Positions 44,273 to 53,013 of a stretch of DNA of 64,000 nt are shown here, piece after piece. How positions within the stretch are numbered: position 1 is the stretch's first letter; every line of letters starts with the position of its first letter. A program made the position numbers and the translations under genes. The notes under the pieces are model-generated. The model was not told the DNA's origin, searched no databases, and was given only the letters and a program-made list of their open reading frames with translations. This DNA comes from Collimonas sp. OK412 (GTDB lineage Bacteria; Pseudomonadota; Gammaproteobacteria; Burkholderiales; Burkholderiaceae_D), in assembly GCF_900112135.1 (NCBI RefSeq), contig NZ_FOLC01000003.1:124001-188000 (forward strand), written 5' to 3'.

Positions 44273-44439
44273 GCGTGAGGTTTTATCAATCAATACCGCA
44301 AGTTCCTGGACGGAAAACGCTACAATGCAGCACTTTATTTTCCATTTTCCGGGAATTTGCACATCGTCTGCGGTCTATCCTTTGGTTCAGCTAAGTATTC
44401 GTGGATAGGATCAACCCCTCAACGTGTAAAGATAATGCA

Positions 44440-44838
44440 ATGAAGCTACATACCACCCCGACCCAACAGTACCAGACAGTCACGGCCTACGACGACAAGG
44501 GCGTGGAAATCAACGCCGTCCGCTATGAACATAGCCTGCTGGTGCTGCCGGAAGCTGCGCCGGTGCCATGGCCGGTGAGCGGCTTCGACGCCCTCCATGC
44601 CGAACATTTCGCGCATATAGACAGCACCCGGCCCGATGTCGTGATCCTCGGCACCGGCGCGCGCCAGCGCTTTGTCCATCCGAAGCTGACCAGCGTGCTG
44701 ACCGCGCGCCGCATCGGCGTCGAATGCATGGATAACAAGGCCGCCTGCCGCACCTACAACATCCTGATGGCCGAGGGACGCAAAGTCGCCCTGGCCCTGA
44801 TTTTCAATACCGACGAGGAAACCGCCCAAGATGCGTGA
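44440..44838 (+). CDS. Mth938-like domain protein
   Basis: A 132-residue soluble protein of the Mth938/NDUFAF3-like (DUF498) family. Typical segments are YEHSLLVLP, PDVVILGTGARQRF and GVECMDNKAACRTYNILMAEGRKVALALI. Relatives in mitochondria assist complex I assembly; the bacterial role is unknown. The ATG at 44440 (MKLHTTPTQQY) is preferred to the in-frame start at 44401. Its end overlaps arnT by 8 bp, so it is the first gene of the lipid A modification run. Whether it is functionally tied to that pathway or only shares the promoter is open. Confidence 0.88.
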   Translation: MKLHTTPTQQYQTVTAYDDKGVEINAVRYEHSLLVLPEAAPVPWPVSGFDALHAEHFAHIDSTRPDVVILGTGARQRFVHPKLTSVLTARRIGVECMDNKAACRTYNILMAEGRKVALALIFNTDEETAQDA

Positions 44839-46582
44839 ACTGCATAAATCAAAAACTTTCGCCTGGCTGTTGTTCCTGCTGTTCTGCATCATCTGGTTTT
44901 ACATGCTCGGCGCGCGCACGCTGGTGCCCACCGATGAAGGCCGCTACGCCGAAATGGCGCGCGAAATGGTCGCCACCGGCGACTGGATCACCCTGCGCCT
45001 GAACGGCCTCAAGTACTTCGAGAAACCCCCGCTGCAAACCTGGATGAACGCCCTCACCTTCGAGCTGTTCGGCCTGGGCGAATGGCAAGCGCGCTTGTGG
45101 ACCGGCTTGTGCGGTTTGCTGGGCGTGGTATTGGTTGCGTTCACCGGCACCCGCATGTTCTCGGCCCGCATCGGCTTCTACGCAGCGCTGGTGCTCGGCT
45201 CCAGCTTCCTGTGGGCCGGCCTCGGCCACATCAATACGCTGGACATGGGCTTGTCCGGCATGATGACGATTTCCCTGTGCGCCCTGCTGCTGGCGCAGCG
45301 CAGCGACATCAGCCATGGCGAGCAGCGCAACTGGATGCTGCTGTGCTGGGCAGGCATGGCGCTGGCGGTATTGTCGAAGGGCTTGATCGGGCTGGTCTTG
45401 CCCGGCGCGGTGCTGATCCTGTATACGCTGTTCTCGCGCGACTGGTCGATCTGGAAACGCCTGCACCTGGTATTGGGCCTGATCCTGTTCTTCCTTATCA
45501 CCACGCCATGGTTTGTCCTGATCTCGCTGAAGAATCCCGAATTCCCGCAATTCTTCTTCATCCACGAGCAATTCCAGCGCTTCACCAGCAAGATCCACAA
45601 CCGCTACGGCCCGCCTTATTACTTCGTTCCCATCCTGCTATTGGGTATCGTGCCTTGGCTGGGCGTCCTGTTCCAGAGCCTGTGGAACGGTGCGCGCGAA
45701 CAGAATGCGGCGTCAGGCTTCCAGCCGAAAAAGATGCTGCTGATCTGGAGCGTGTTCATTTTCGCGTTCTTCAGCATTTCCGATTCCAAGCTGCCGTCGT
45801 ACATCCTGCCGATCTTCCCGGCGCTGGCGCTGCTGATCGCCTGCCACCTGGATAACGCCAGCAACAAGTCGGTGCAGGCTTCGGCGCTGTTGCTGCTGGC
45901 GCCGGCCGTGATCGGCCTGGTCCTGTCGCACAAGATCCCGAACCTGGCCAAGGATGCTTACAGCCTGCCCTTGATGCAAGCCCACGTGCCTTGGGTGTTC
46001 GCCGCATCGGCGGTCGGTTTCGCGGGCGCCGTCGCTGCCCTGCTGCTGGTGCGCCGGCAGCGCGAATGGGCCATCGTCGCCCTAGCCGCCAGCGGCTTCA
46101 TCGGCGGCCAGCTGCTGATGTACGGCCACGATCCGCAAGGACGCTACTCGGCCGGGATTGACCTGGTGCCGGCCATCAATGCCGAAATGACGCCGCAAAC
46201 CACGCTGTACGTGGTCGGCAAATACGAGCAGGCGCTGCCGTTCTACCTGCGCCGCACCATGACCATGGTGCAGCACATGGATGAGCTGGAATTCGGCATC
46301 GGCCAGCAGCCGCAGCTATGGATTCCGACCATCGATGCATTTGTCGTCAAATGGACGGCCGATCACGCTGCCGGCAAGAAGGACATTGCCATCATCCGCC
46401 CGGAAAACTATCGCGAACTGGAACAGCGCGGCGTGCCGATGCGGGTCATCGGCCAGGATCCGCGCCGGGTAGTGGTGACCAACCAGGGAATTGCTGCCGC
46501 CGCGCCCGCGGCGCCAGCCGCTGCTGCGAGCGAGGCGGCACCGGCTGCTTCGGCTGCGGCATCCACAGCAACTGCACCGTAA
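44831..46582 (+). CDS. arnT: ArnT-like lipid A glycosyltransferase (L-Ara4N transferase)
   Basis: A 583-residue GT-C glycosyltransferase with about 12 membrane helices. The N-terminal motif PTDEGRYAEMAREM carries the metal- and substrate-binding acid residues, and KYFEKPPLQTWMNAL and the SKLPSYILPIFPALALL segment are ArnT signatures. The enzyme moves L-Ara4N from undecaprenyl phosphate to lipid A on the periplasmic face, lowering polymyxin binding. The last 30 residues are almost only Ala, Pro, Ser and Thr. The gene overlaps the Mth938-like gene upstream, and the rest of the L-Ara4N genes follow, which supports the specific name. Confidence 0.9.
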   Translation: MRELHKSKTFAWLLFLLFCIIWFYMLGARTLVPTDEGRYAEMAREMVATGDWITLRLNGLKYFEKPPLQTWMNALTFELFGLGEWQARLWTGLCGLLGVVLVAFTGTRMFSARIGFYAALVLGSSFLWAGLGHINTLDMGLSGMMTISLCALLLAQRSDISHGEQRNWMLLCWAGMALAVLSKGLIGLVLPGAVLILYTLFSRDWSIWKRLHLVLGLILFFLITTPWFVLISLKNPEFPQFFFIHEQFQRFTSKIHNRYGPPYYFVPILLLGIVPWLGVLFQSLWNGAREQNAASGFQPKKMLLIWSVFIFAFFSISDSKLPSYILPIFPALALLIACHLDNASNKSVQASALLLLAPAVIGLVLSHKIPNLAKDAYSLPLMQAHVPWVFAASAVGFAGAVAALLLVRRQREWAIVALAASGFIGGQLLMYGHDPQGRYSAGIDLVPAINAEMTPQTTLYVVGKYEQALPFYLRRTMTMVQHMDELEFGIGQQPQLWIPTIDAFVVKWTADHAAGKKDIAIIRPENYRELEQRGVPMRVIGQDPRRVVVTNQGIAAAAPAAPAAAASEAAPAASAAASTATAP

Positions 46583-46596
46583 CCCGCCGCATATAT

Positions 46597-46968
46597 ATGA
46601 ACATCACCACTTTTGCCTTCATCCTCGGCGGCGTCTGCCTTAACGCCGTCGCGCAGCTGCTGCTGAAAGCCGGCACCAATGCAGTCGGCGTGATCCACCT
46701 GACGCCGCAGAACTGGCTTGCCACCGGCATCAAGCTGGCGACCCAGCTGCCGATCCTGGGCGGCCTGGCTTGTTATGTCATCTCGGTAGGGGTCTGGATC
46801 ATCGGCTTGTCGCGGGTCGACGTCACGATTGCCTATCCGATGCTGTCGATGGGCTATATCATCAGCGCCGTCGGCGCCTGGTACTTCCTGGGAGAAGCGG
46901 TTTCGATGCAGCGCCTGCTGGCAATCGGCATCATCATCGTCGGCGTGGTATTGCTGACACGCAGCTAG
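46597..46968 (+). CDS. arnE: ArnE-like small EamA/SMR transporter subunit
   Basis: A 123-residue protein with four hydrophobic helices of the EamA/small multidrug resistance type. It contains CLNAVAQLLLKAGTNAVG at the start and VDVTIAYPMLSMGYIISAVGAWYFLGE, the usual second half. In enterics ArnE and ArnF together flip undecaprenyl-phosphate-L-Ara4N; only one such gene is present here, so it may act as a homodimer or with a partner elsewhere. The ATG at 46597 lies 14 bp after arnT. A longer upstream frame overlapping arnT is rejected. Confidence 0.85.
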   Translation: MNITTFAFILGGVCLNAVAQLLLKAGTNAVGVIHLTPQNWLATGIKLATQLPILGGLACYVISVGVWIIGLSRVDVTIAYPMLSMGYIISAVGAWYFLGEAVSMQRLLAIGIIIVGVVLLTRS

Positions 46969-47018
46969 TCAATGCATCGCGACTTTCCGTCAAACTTACA
47001 TCGGATATCAAAACCAAT

Positions 47019-48155
47019 ATGAGCCAACAACCTTTCCTGCCGTTTGCCAAACCCACCATCGACGAAGCCACGATCGCAGCGGTCGGCGACGTCTTGCGCT
47101 CCGGCTGGATTACCAGCGGCCCCAAGGTGCAGGCATTCGAAGCGCAATTGTCGGAGTATTTCGGCGGCCGGCCGGTGCGCACGTTCAATTCCGGCACCTG
47201 CACCATGGAAATCGCCTTGCGCATCGCCGGCATCGGCGCCGGCGATGAAGTCATCACCACGCCGATTTCCTGGGTCGCCACCGCCAACGTGATCATCGAA
47301 ACCGGCGCCACGCCGGTGTTCGCCGACATCGATCCGGTCACCCGCAATATCGACCTGGCCCAGGTCGAAGCCGCCATCACGCCGCGCACCAAGGCCATCA
47401 TCCCGGTCTACCTGTCGGGCCTGCCGGTCGACATGGACCGCCTCTACGCGCTGGCTAAAAAACATGGCTTGCGCGTGGTGGAAGACGCCGCCCAAGCCTT
47501 GGGCTCGACCTGGAACGGCCAGCGCATCGGCTCTTTCGGAGATTTTGCCTCGTTCAGCTTCCAGGCCAACAAGAACATCACTTCGTCGGAAGGCGGCTGC
47601 CTGGTGCTGAACAATGCCGAGGAAGCGCGCCTGGCGGAAAAATACCGCCTGCAAGGCGTAACCCGCAGCGGCTTCGACGGCCTCGATGTCGACGTCCTCG
47701 GCGGCAAATTCAACATGACCGACGTCGCCGCCGCCATCGGCCTCGGCCAGTTTGCCCATATCGAAGCGATCACCGCCCACCGGCGCGAACTGGCACAGCA
47801 TTATTTTGCCTGCTTCGGCAGCGATTTCGAGGCGAAACACGGCGCCCAGCTGCCGGTCGCCGACTTCGCCAACAGCAACTGGCACATGTTCCAGCTGGTG
47901 CTGCCGGAACGCCAGGACGGCAAACCGGCGCGTGCTGCCTTCATGGAACAGATGCAGGAACGCGGCATCGGCATCGGCTATCACTACCCTGCGATCCACC
48001 TGCTCAGCATGTATCGCGCACGCGGCTTCAAGGAAGGCATGTTCCCGGTCGCCGAAAAGGTCGGGCGCCTGATCGTCTCGCTGCCGATGTTCAATGCCAT
48101 GACGAAGAACGATGTCGAACGTGCAGTGTCCGCGGTAAAATCCGTGCTTCAATAA
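47019..48155 (+). CDS. arnB: UDP-4-amino-4-deoxy-L-arabinose aminotransferase
   Basis: A 378-residue DegT/DnrJ/EryC1-family PLP enzyme that aminates UDP-4-keto-pentose to UDP-L-Ara4N. PLP Lys185 lies in FQANKNITSSEGG. Also seen are FNSGTCTMEIAL near 56, VVEDAAQALGS near 153 and the C-terminal GIGIGYHYPAIHLL. The frame is open upstream into arnE, but MSQQPFLPFAKPTID is the conserved start. Neighbours on both sides are arn genes, which separates it from other DegT aminotransferases. Confidence 0.93.
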   Translation: MSQQPFLPFAKPTIDEATIAAVGDVLRSGWITSGPKVQAFEAQLSEYFGGRPVRTFNSGTCTMEIALRIAGIGAGDEVITTPISWVATANVIIETGATPVFADIDPVTRNIDLAQVEAAITPRTKAIIPVYLSGLPVDMDRLYALAKKHGLRVVEDAAQALGSTWNGQRIGSFGDFASFSFQANKNITSSEGGCLVLNNAEEARLAEKYRLQGVTRSGFDGLDVDVLGGKFNMTDVAAAIGLGQFAHIEAITAHRRELAQHYFACFGSDFEAKHGAQLPVADFANSNWHMFQLVLPERQDGKPARAAFMEQMQERGIGIGYHYPAIHLLSMYRARGFKEGMFPVAEKVGRLIVSLPMFNAMTKNDVERAVSAVKSVLQ

Positions 48156-48171
48156 ATTGAACGATCGCTTG

Positions 48172-49128
48172 ATGAAACCAGAACTTTCCGTCGTCATCCC
48201 GGTATACAACGAGGAATCGGGCCTTCCCAAACTGTTCGAGCGCCTCTATCCGGCGCTCGACGCACTCGGCATCAGCTATGAAATCCTGTACGTCAACGAC
48301 GGCAGCCGCGACAAGTCGGCGGCCGTCCTGGCGGAACAGTTCCGCTTGCGTCCCGACGTTACCCGCGTAGTCCTGTTCAACGGCAATTTCGGCCAGCACA
48401 TGGCGATACTGGCCGGCTTTGAAGCGACCCGCGGCGATATCGTCGTCACGCTCGACGCCGACCTGCAGAACCCGCCGGAAGAAATCGGCAACCTGGTCGC
48501 CAAGATGCGCGAGGGCTACGACTACGTCGGCTCGATCCGCCGCAAGCGCCAGGATTCGGCCTGGCGCACGATCGCCTCCAAGGCCATGAACCTGCTGCGC
48601 GAAAGGATCACCGGCATCAGGATGACCGACCAGGGCAACATGCTGCGCGCCTATGGCCGCAACGTGGTCGACCTGATCAACCAGTGCCAGGAGGTCAACA
48701 CCTTCGTACCGGCGCTGGCATATACGTTTGCCCGCAAAGAGACTGAAATCGTGGTCGAGCATGAAGAACGCTCGGCCGGCGAATCGAAGTACTCTCTGTA
48801 TAGCCTGATCCGCCTGAATTTCGACCTGGTGACCGGCTTTTCGATCATGCCTTTGCAGCTGTTCTCGCTGATAGGCATCGTGCTTTCCTTTGCTTCCGCG
48901 GCGCTGTTCTTCATCCTGGTCGCGCGCCGTTTCCTGTTCGGCGCTGAAGTACAGGGTGTGTTCACCCTGTTCGCGTTTGCCTTCTTCCTGATGGGCATGA
49001 TCCTGTTCGGCATCGGCCTGGTCGGCGAATACGTCGGCCGGATCTACCAGCAAGTGCGGGCGCGGCCGCGGTATGTAGTGCAAGCCATGCTGGAACAGTC
49101 GTCGACGGACGACAAGCAGGCGTCATGA
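48172..49128 (+). CDS. arnC: Undecaprenyl-phosphate 4-deoxy-4-formamido-L-arabinose transferase
   Basis: A 318-residue GT2 glycosyltransferase. The nucleotide-sugar fold begins SVVIPVYNEESGLP; the metal site is LDADLQNPPEEIG. Two membrane helices near the C-terminus (about 232-285) anchor it at the inner face of the membrane. It transfers the formylated sugar to undecaprenyl phosphate. A TTG at 48157 just after the arnB stop is an alternative start that adds five residues; the ATG at 48172 is used. It overlaps the formyltransferase gene by 4 bp. Confidence 0.93.
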   Translation: MKPELSVVIPVYNEESGLPKLFERLYPALDALGISYEILYVNDGSRDKSAAVLAEQFRLRPDVTRVVLFNGNFGQHMAILAGFEATRGDIVVTLDADLQNPPEEIGNLVAKMREGYDYVGSIRRKRQDSAWRTIASKAMNLLRERITGIRMTDQGNMLRAYGRNVVDLINQCQEVNTFVPALAYTFARKETEIVVEHEERSAGESKYSLYSLIRLNFDLVTGFSIMPLQLFSLIGIVLSFASAALFFILVARRFLFGAEVQGVFTLFAFAFFLMGMILFGIGLVGEYVGRIYQQVRARPRYVVQAMLEQSSTDDKQAS

Positions 49129-50033
49129 AAGCCGTCGTCTTTGCCTATCACAACGTTGGCGTACGCTGCCTGAAAGTCTTGCTGGCGCGCGGCGTCGACA
49201 TTGCTCTGGTGGTTACCCACGAAGACAATCCGCAGGAAACCATCTGGTTCGAATCGGTATCGTCGCTGTGCCGCCAGCATGGCATTGCCAGCATCGCTCC
49301 GAACGACCCCTCCGCGCCTGAGCTGCTGGCCCAGGTCGCGGCCCTGCAGCCGGATTTCATCTTCAGTTTCTATTACCGCCACATGCTGCCGGTCGCCCTG
49401 CTGGCGCTGGCAAGACACGGCGCTTACAACATGCACGGTTCGCTGCTGCCGAAATACCGCGGCCGGGTGCCGATCAACTGGGCGGTGCTGCACGGCGAAA
49501 CCGAAACCGGCGCCACCCTGCACGAAATGGCGGCCAAGCCGGACGCCGGCGCCATCGTGGCGCAAACCTCGGTGCCCATCCTTCCCGACGATACCGCCTA
49601 CGAAGTATTCGGCAAGGTCGTGGTTGCCGCCGAGCAGACGCTGTGGCGGGTGTTGCCGGCCATGCTGGCAGGCAACATTCCCCGGTTGCCGAACAACCTG
49701 GCGCAAGGCAGCTATTTCGGCGGACGCAAGCCTGAGGACGGCAAAATCGACTGGAACCGGCCGGCGCAAGAAGTCTACAACCTGTACCGCGCAGTGGCGC
49801 CGCCTTACCCTGGCGCCTGGACTATTGTCAAAGAGCGCACGTTTATCGTCGGAAAAGCCTGTTTATCGGCCAAACTGATGGAAAACCTGCCGGCAAATTT
49901 GCCTCGGGGCTTGGCGGTAGTGGATAATCGCATTGTTGGCGTCTGCGGCGATGGCCGCACGCTGTTGATTAACGAATTGCTGGCGGACGGCCAAACCGTG
50001 ACGCCAGAAGCCTTAAAGAACATCCTTTTATAA
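49125..50033 (+). CDS. arnA: UDP-L-Ara4N formyltransferase (ArnA N-terminal activity as a separate protein)
   Basis: A 302-residue formyltransferase equivalent to the first half of enterobacterial ArnA. It N-formylates UDP-L-Ara4N with 10-formyl-tetrahydrofolate. The catalytic residues Asn102, His104 (NMHGSLLPKYRGR) and Asp140 (KPDAGA) have the same numbers as in E. coli ArnA, showing close colinearity. The protein ends after the formyltransferase C-terminal domain, and the dehydrogenase activity is encoded by the next gene, 124 bp away. It overlaps arnC by 4 bp (ATGA). Confidence 0.93.
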   Translation: MKAVVFAYHNVGVRCLKVLLARGVDIALVVTHEDNPQETIWFESVSSLCRQHGIASIAPNDPSAPELLAQVAALQPDFIFSFYYRHMLPVALLALARHGAYNMHGSLLPKYRGRVPINWAVLHGETETGATLHEMAAKPDAGAIVAQTSVPILPDDTAYEVFGKVVVAAEQTLWRVLPAMLAGNIPRLPNNLAQGSYFGGRKPEDGKIDWNRPAQEVYNLYRAVAPPYPGAWTIVKERTFIVGKACLSAKLMENLPANLPRGLAVVDNRIVGVCGDGRTLLINELLADGQTVTPEALKNILL

Positions 50034-50157
50034 AACCGGCTGCTTTCGCAGGCGGGGCGGTTGCGGTGTCAGTTTGTTTACCGCGCCCTGTCCGGCAAGA
50101 ACTGCAGCGCTTGAAATTCCGTTTTGCGGAATGCCAATCCAACAACAATAGATCACT

Positions 50158-51213
50158 ATGAAAAAAGTCCTCATCCTCGGCGTCAACGGTTTCATCGGCC
50201 ACCACCTGTCCAAGCGGATCCTGGAAACCACCGACTGGCACGTCTACGGCATGGACATGATGACCGACCGCATCCGCGACCTGCTGGACAACGAAGCTTA
50301 CAAGTCGCGCATGCACTTCTTCGAGGGCGACATCACCATCAACAAGGAATGGGTCGAATACCACGTCAAGAAATGCGACGTGATCCTGCCGCTGGTAGCG
50401 ATCGCCACGCCATCAACTTACGTCAAGCAGCCGCTGCGCGTATTCGAACTGGACTTCGAAGCCAACCTGCCTATCGTGCGTTCCGCCGCCAAGTACGGCA
50501 AGCACCTGGTGTTCCCGTCGACTTCCGAAGTGTATGGCATGTGCCACGATGAAGAATTCGACCCGGAGCAATCCGAGCTGATCTGCGGCCCGATCAACAA
50601 GCCGCGCTGGATCTACTCTTGCGCCAAGCAACTGATGGACCGCGTGATCTGGGGCTACGGCATGGAAGAAGGCTTGAACTTCACCCTGTTCCGTCCGTTC
50701 AACTGGATCGGCGCCGGCCTCGACTCGATCCATACGCCGAAAGAAGGCAGCTCGCGCGTGGTGACCCAGTTCTTCGGCCATATCGTGCGCGGCGAGAATA
50801 TCTCGCTGGTCGACGGCGGCCAGCAGAAACGTGCGTTCACCTACATCGACGACGGCATCGACGCGCTGATCAAGATCATCGCCAACAAGGACGGCGTCGC
50901 CAGCGGCAAGATCTACAACATCGGCAATCCGGTCAACAACTACTCGATCCGCGACCTGGCCGACATGATGCTCAAGCTGGCTGCGGAATATCCTGAGTAC
51001 GCCGATTCGGCGAAGAAGGTCAAGCTGGTCGAGACCACTTCCGCCGCATACTACGGCAAGGGTTACCAGGACGTGCAGAACCGCGTGCCGAAGATCACCA
51101 ACACCTGCGACGAACTGAGCTGGAAGCCGACCACCACCATGGCCGACACCCTGCGCAATATTTTTGATGCGTACCGCGGCCAGGTAGCCGAAGCACGCGC
51201 CTTGATGGATTAA
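50158..51213 (+). CDS. UDP-glucuronate decarboxylase/dehydrogenase (ArnA C-terminal activity as a separate protein)
   Basis: A 351-residue extended short-chain dehydrogenase equivalent to the second half of ArnA. It oxidatively decarboxylates UDP-glucuronate to UDP-4-keto-pentose, the first committed step of L-Ara4N synthesis. The NAD motif is GVNGFIG (8-14), the Ser-Glu pair SE at 123-124 in STSEVYGM, and the Tyr153/Lys157 pair in IYSCAKQ. The ATG is preceded by a 124-bp gap with no clear terminator, so it remains in the run. UDP-xylose synthase is an alternative reading, since these enzymes are homologous; the context favours the arn role. Confidence 0.9.
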   Translation: MKKVLILGVNGFIGHHLSKRILETTDWHVYGMDMMTDRIRDLLDNEAYKSRMHFFEGDITINKEWVEYHVKKCDVILPLVAIATPSTYVKQPLRVFELDFEANLPIVRSAAKYGKHLVFPSTSEVYGMCHDEEFDPEQSELICGPINKPRWIYSCAKQLMDRVIWGYGMEEGLNFTLFRPFNWIGAGLDSIHTPKEGSSRVVTQFFGHIVRGENISLVDGGQQKRAFTYIDDGIDALIKIIANKDGVASGKIYNIGNPVNNYSIRDLADMMLKLAAEYPEYADSAKKVKLVETTSAAYYGKGYQDVQNRVPKITNTCDELSWKPTTTMADTLRNIFDAYRGQVAEARALMD

Positions 51214-51252
51214 GACCTACGTTGCCGCCCGCGCAAGCCACGACGCTGTTTC

Positions 51253-52257
51253 GTGTGTATCGTGTGTTTAGCGGGCGCTGTTTTTCCTATTACTGCCAGA
51301 CCAGACAACTTGCCCCTCCTCACCTTAAAAATCGACGCCGACACCTATCGCGGCACCCGTGAAGGAGTACCGAACCTGGTGCGCCTGCTGAGCAAATACC
51401 AGGCCCGCGCCACTTTCCTGTTCTCGCTCGGGCACGACCATACCGGCTGGGCCTTGAAGCAAGTGTTCCGGCCCGGCTTCTTCCAGAAAGTATCGCGCAC
51501 CTCGGTGGTCGAACATTACGGCCTCAAGACCTTGATGTACGGCGTGCTGCTGCCTGCGCCGGATATCGGCAAGACGTGCGCGAGCTACATGCAGGCAGTG
51601 CGCGACGCCGGCTTCGAATGCGGCGTCCACACCTGGGATCACCGCGTGTGGCAAGACCATGTGCGGCAGCGCGGCGCCGAGTGGACCGCCCTGCAGATGC
51701 AGCGCTCGTTCGACCGCTTCACCCATATTTTCGGCCAGGCGCCCAAGACCCACGGCGCCGCCGGCTGGCAAATGAATCCCCATGCCTTCGAGCAGCTGGA
51801 AAAATTCGGCATCGCTTATGCCTCCGATGGCCGCGCCATGCTGGCCGATGACGGCGCCCTGGCCGACCAGGCCGCCGGCCCGCATCGCCTGCAGGTCAAC
51901 GGCAAGACACTGGCATGCATACAGCTGCCGACTACCCTGCCGACGCTGGATGAACTGCTGGGCAGGAGCTTCGGCGGCGTTGAACTGACGCCGGCGAATA
52001 TCGCCGCCCATATCCTTGCCCTGACAGCCTCGCCGCGCGATCATGTATTTACTCTGCATGCAGAGCTTGAAGGGCAAAAACTCGCCCCCATATTCGAGCA
52101 GTTGCTGCAGGGTTGGAAGGCGCAGGGCTATGATCTGGTCGCGATGGAAGACTATCATCGACACGTCAAAGACCGGCAATTACCCACGGTCCCTCTTGCA
52201 TGGGCGGAATTGCCGGGACGATCGGGCGAGATGATCATGCAGGCAAGCAGCAGCTGA
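51253..52257 (+). CDS. arnD: 4-deoxy-4-formamido-L-arabinose-phosphoundecaprenol deformylase (polysaccharide deacetylase family)
   Basis: A NodB-fold deformylase that removes the formyl group from undecaprenyl-phosphate-L-Ara4FN before transfer to lipid A. Family motifs are LKIDADTYRGTREGVPNL, CGVHTWDHRVWQ, HGAAGWQMNPHAF and FTLHAELEG near the end. The start is uncertain: the GTG at 51253 gives 334 residues with an odd Cys-rich N-terminus, whereas the TTG at 51310 gives MPLLTLKIDADTYRG, which aligns well with E. coli ArnD. Neither has a clear ribosome site. It is the last arn gene. Confidence 0.88.
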   Translation: MCIVCLAGAVFPITARPDNLPLLTLKIDADTYRGTREGVPNLVRLLSKYQARATFLFSLGHDHTGWALKQVFRPGFFQKVSRTSVVEHYGLKTLMYGVLLPAPDIGKTCASYMQAVRDAGFECGVHTWDHRVWQDHVRQRGAEWTALQMQRSFDRFTHIFGQAPKTHGAAGWQMNPHAFEQLEKFGIAYASDGRAMLADDGALADQAAGPHRLQVNGKTLACIQLPTTLPTLDELLGRSFGGVELTPANIAAHILALTASPRDHVFTLHAELEGQKLAPIFEQLLQGWKAQGYDLVAMEDYHRHVKDRQLPTVPLAWAELPGRSGEMIMQASSS

Positions 52258-52323
52258 TCAGCGTGTACAGCAGGACCCTGATTGGCGACCGATTCATCAT
52301 CATCTAATGAACAGGACAATACA

Positions 52324-52794
52324 GTGGCTGACCAACCCTCCATCATCAACATGACGGTGCCCGACTTCTCTGCAGCCATGACCGGCGGACAGACATTCAA
52401 GTTGTCGGACTATCATGGAAAAAACATAGTGTTGTATTTTTACCCCAAGGACAACACGCCTGGCTGCACCACCGAAGCCATGCAATTCCGTGACCTGTAC
52501 CAGGAATTCGAACAGAAAAACACTTTGATATTTGGCGTCAGCCGCGACAGCATTCGCTCCCATGAAGGTTTCAAAGCCAAACTGGGGCTGCCTTTCGACC
52601 TGATCGCCGACCCCGATGAAACGCTGTGCGCCATGTTCAATGTCATGAAAATGAAAAACATGTACGGCAAGCAAGTACGCGGCATCGAGCGCAGCACGTT
52701 TGTGATTGACGGCGTCGGCACATTGGTGAAAGAATGGCGTGGAGTGAAGGTGCCATCGCATGTTGAAGAAGTATTGGAGTTTGTAAGTCATTGA
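52324..52794 (+). CDS. bcp: Peroxiredoxin of the Bcp/PrxQ family
   Basis: A 156-residue thiol peroxidase. The peroxidatic Cys48 lies in FYPKDNTPGCTTEAM. The position of the PrxQ resolving cysteine five residues later is Met53, so this is a one-Cys form or uses Cys72-or-later alternatives such as the Cys in DETLCAMFN. The start is a GTG at 52324 (MADQPSIINMTVPDF) with AGGA upstream and gives the usual length; a TTG at 52282 would add 14 Ser-rich residues. It ends at a strong terminator and may be the last gene of the arn transcript. Confidence 0.92.
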   Translation: MADQPSIINMTVPDFSAAMTGGQTFKLSDYHGKNIVLYFYPKDNTPGCTTEAMQFRDLYQEFEQKNTLIFGVSRDSIRSHEGFKAKLGLPFDLIADPDETLCAMFNVMKMKNMYGKQVRGIERSTFVIDGVGTLVKEWRGVKVPSHVEEVLEFVSH

Positions 52795-52815
52795 ATTCAA
52801 AAAAAATAATTTTGG

Positions 52816-52862
52816 AAGCCGTTTGCGGAAAAGGCCTGAGGGCCTTCCCAAACGGCTTTTTT
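52816..52862 (+). terminator. Terminator after bcp
   Basis: The outer stem AAGCCGTTTG/CAAACGGCTT and an inner GGAAAAGGCC/GGCCTTCC hairpin are followed by TTTTTT. This closes the long plus-strand run. Confidence 0.9.
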
Positions 52863-53013
52863 ACTTTTTAATTTGTGTTTTGTTAGCCAGGCCGCTTCAC
52901 TCCTGATGTTTTTTAAATATATTTAAGTCGTACCCGCCGTAGCTTCACCCGTTTGGTCCGGTTCGTGTTATCACCAAAGCGAACACTTTTTTCATCTTTA
53001 AAGCGAGGTTCTG

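Noticed and set aside
51253-51309. Signal peptide at the start of ArnD
   Set aside because: The short stretch read from the GTG is Cys-rich but lacks a basic n-region, and ArnD acts in the cytoplasm. A later TTG start is more likely.
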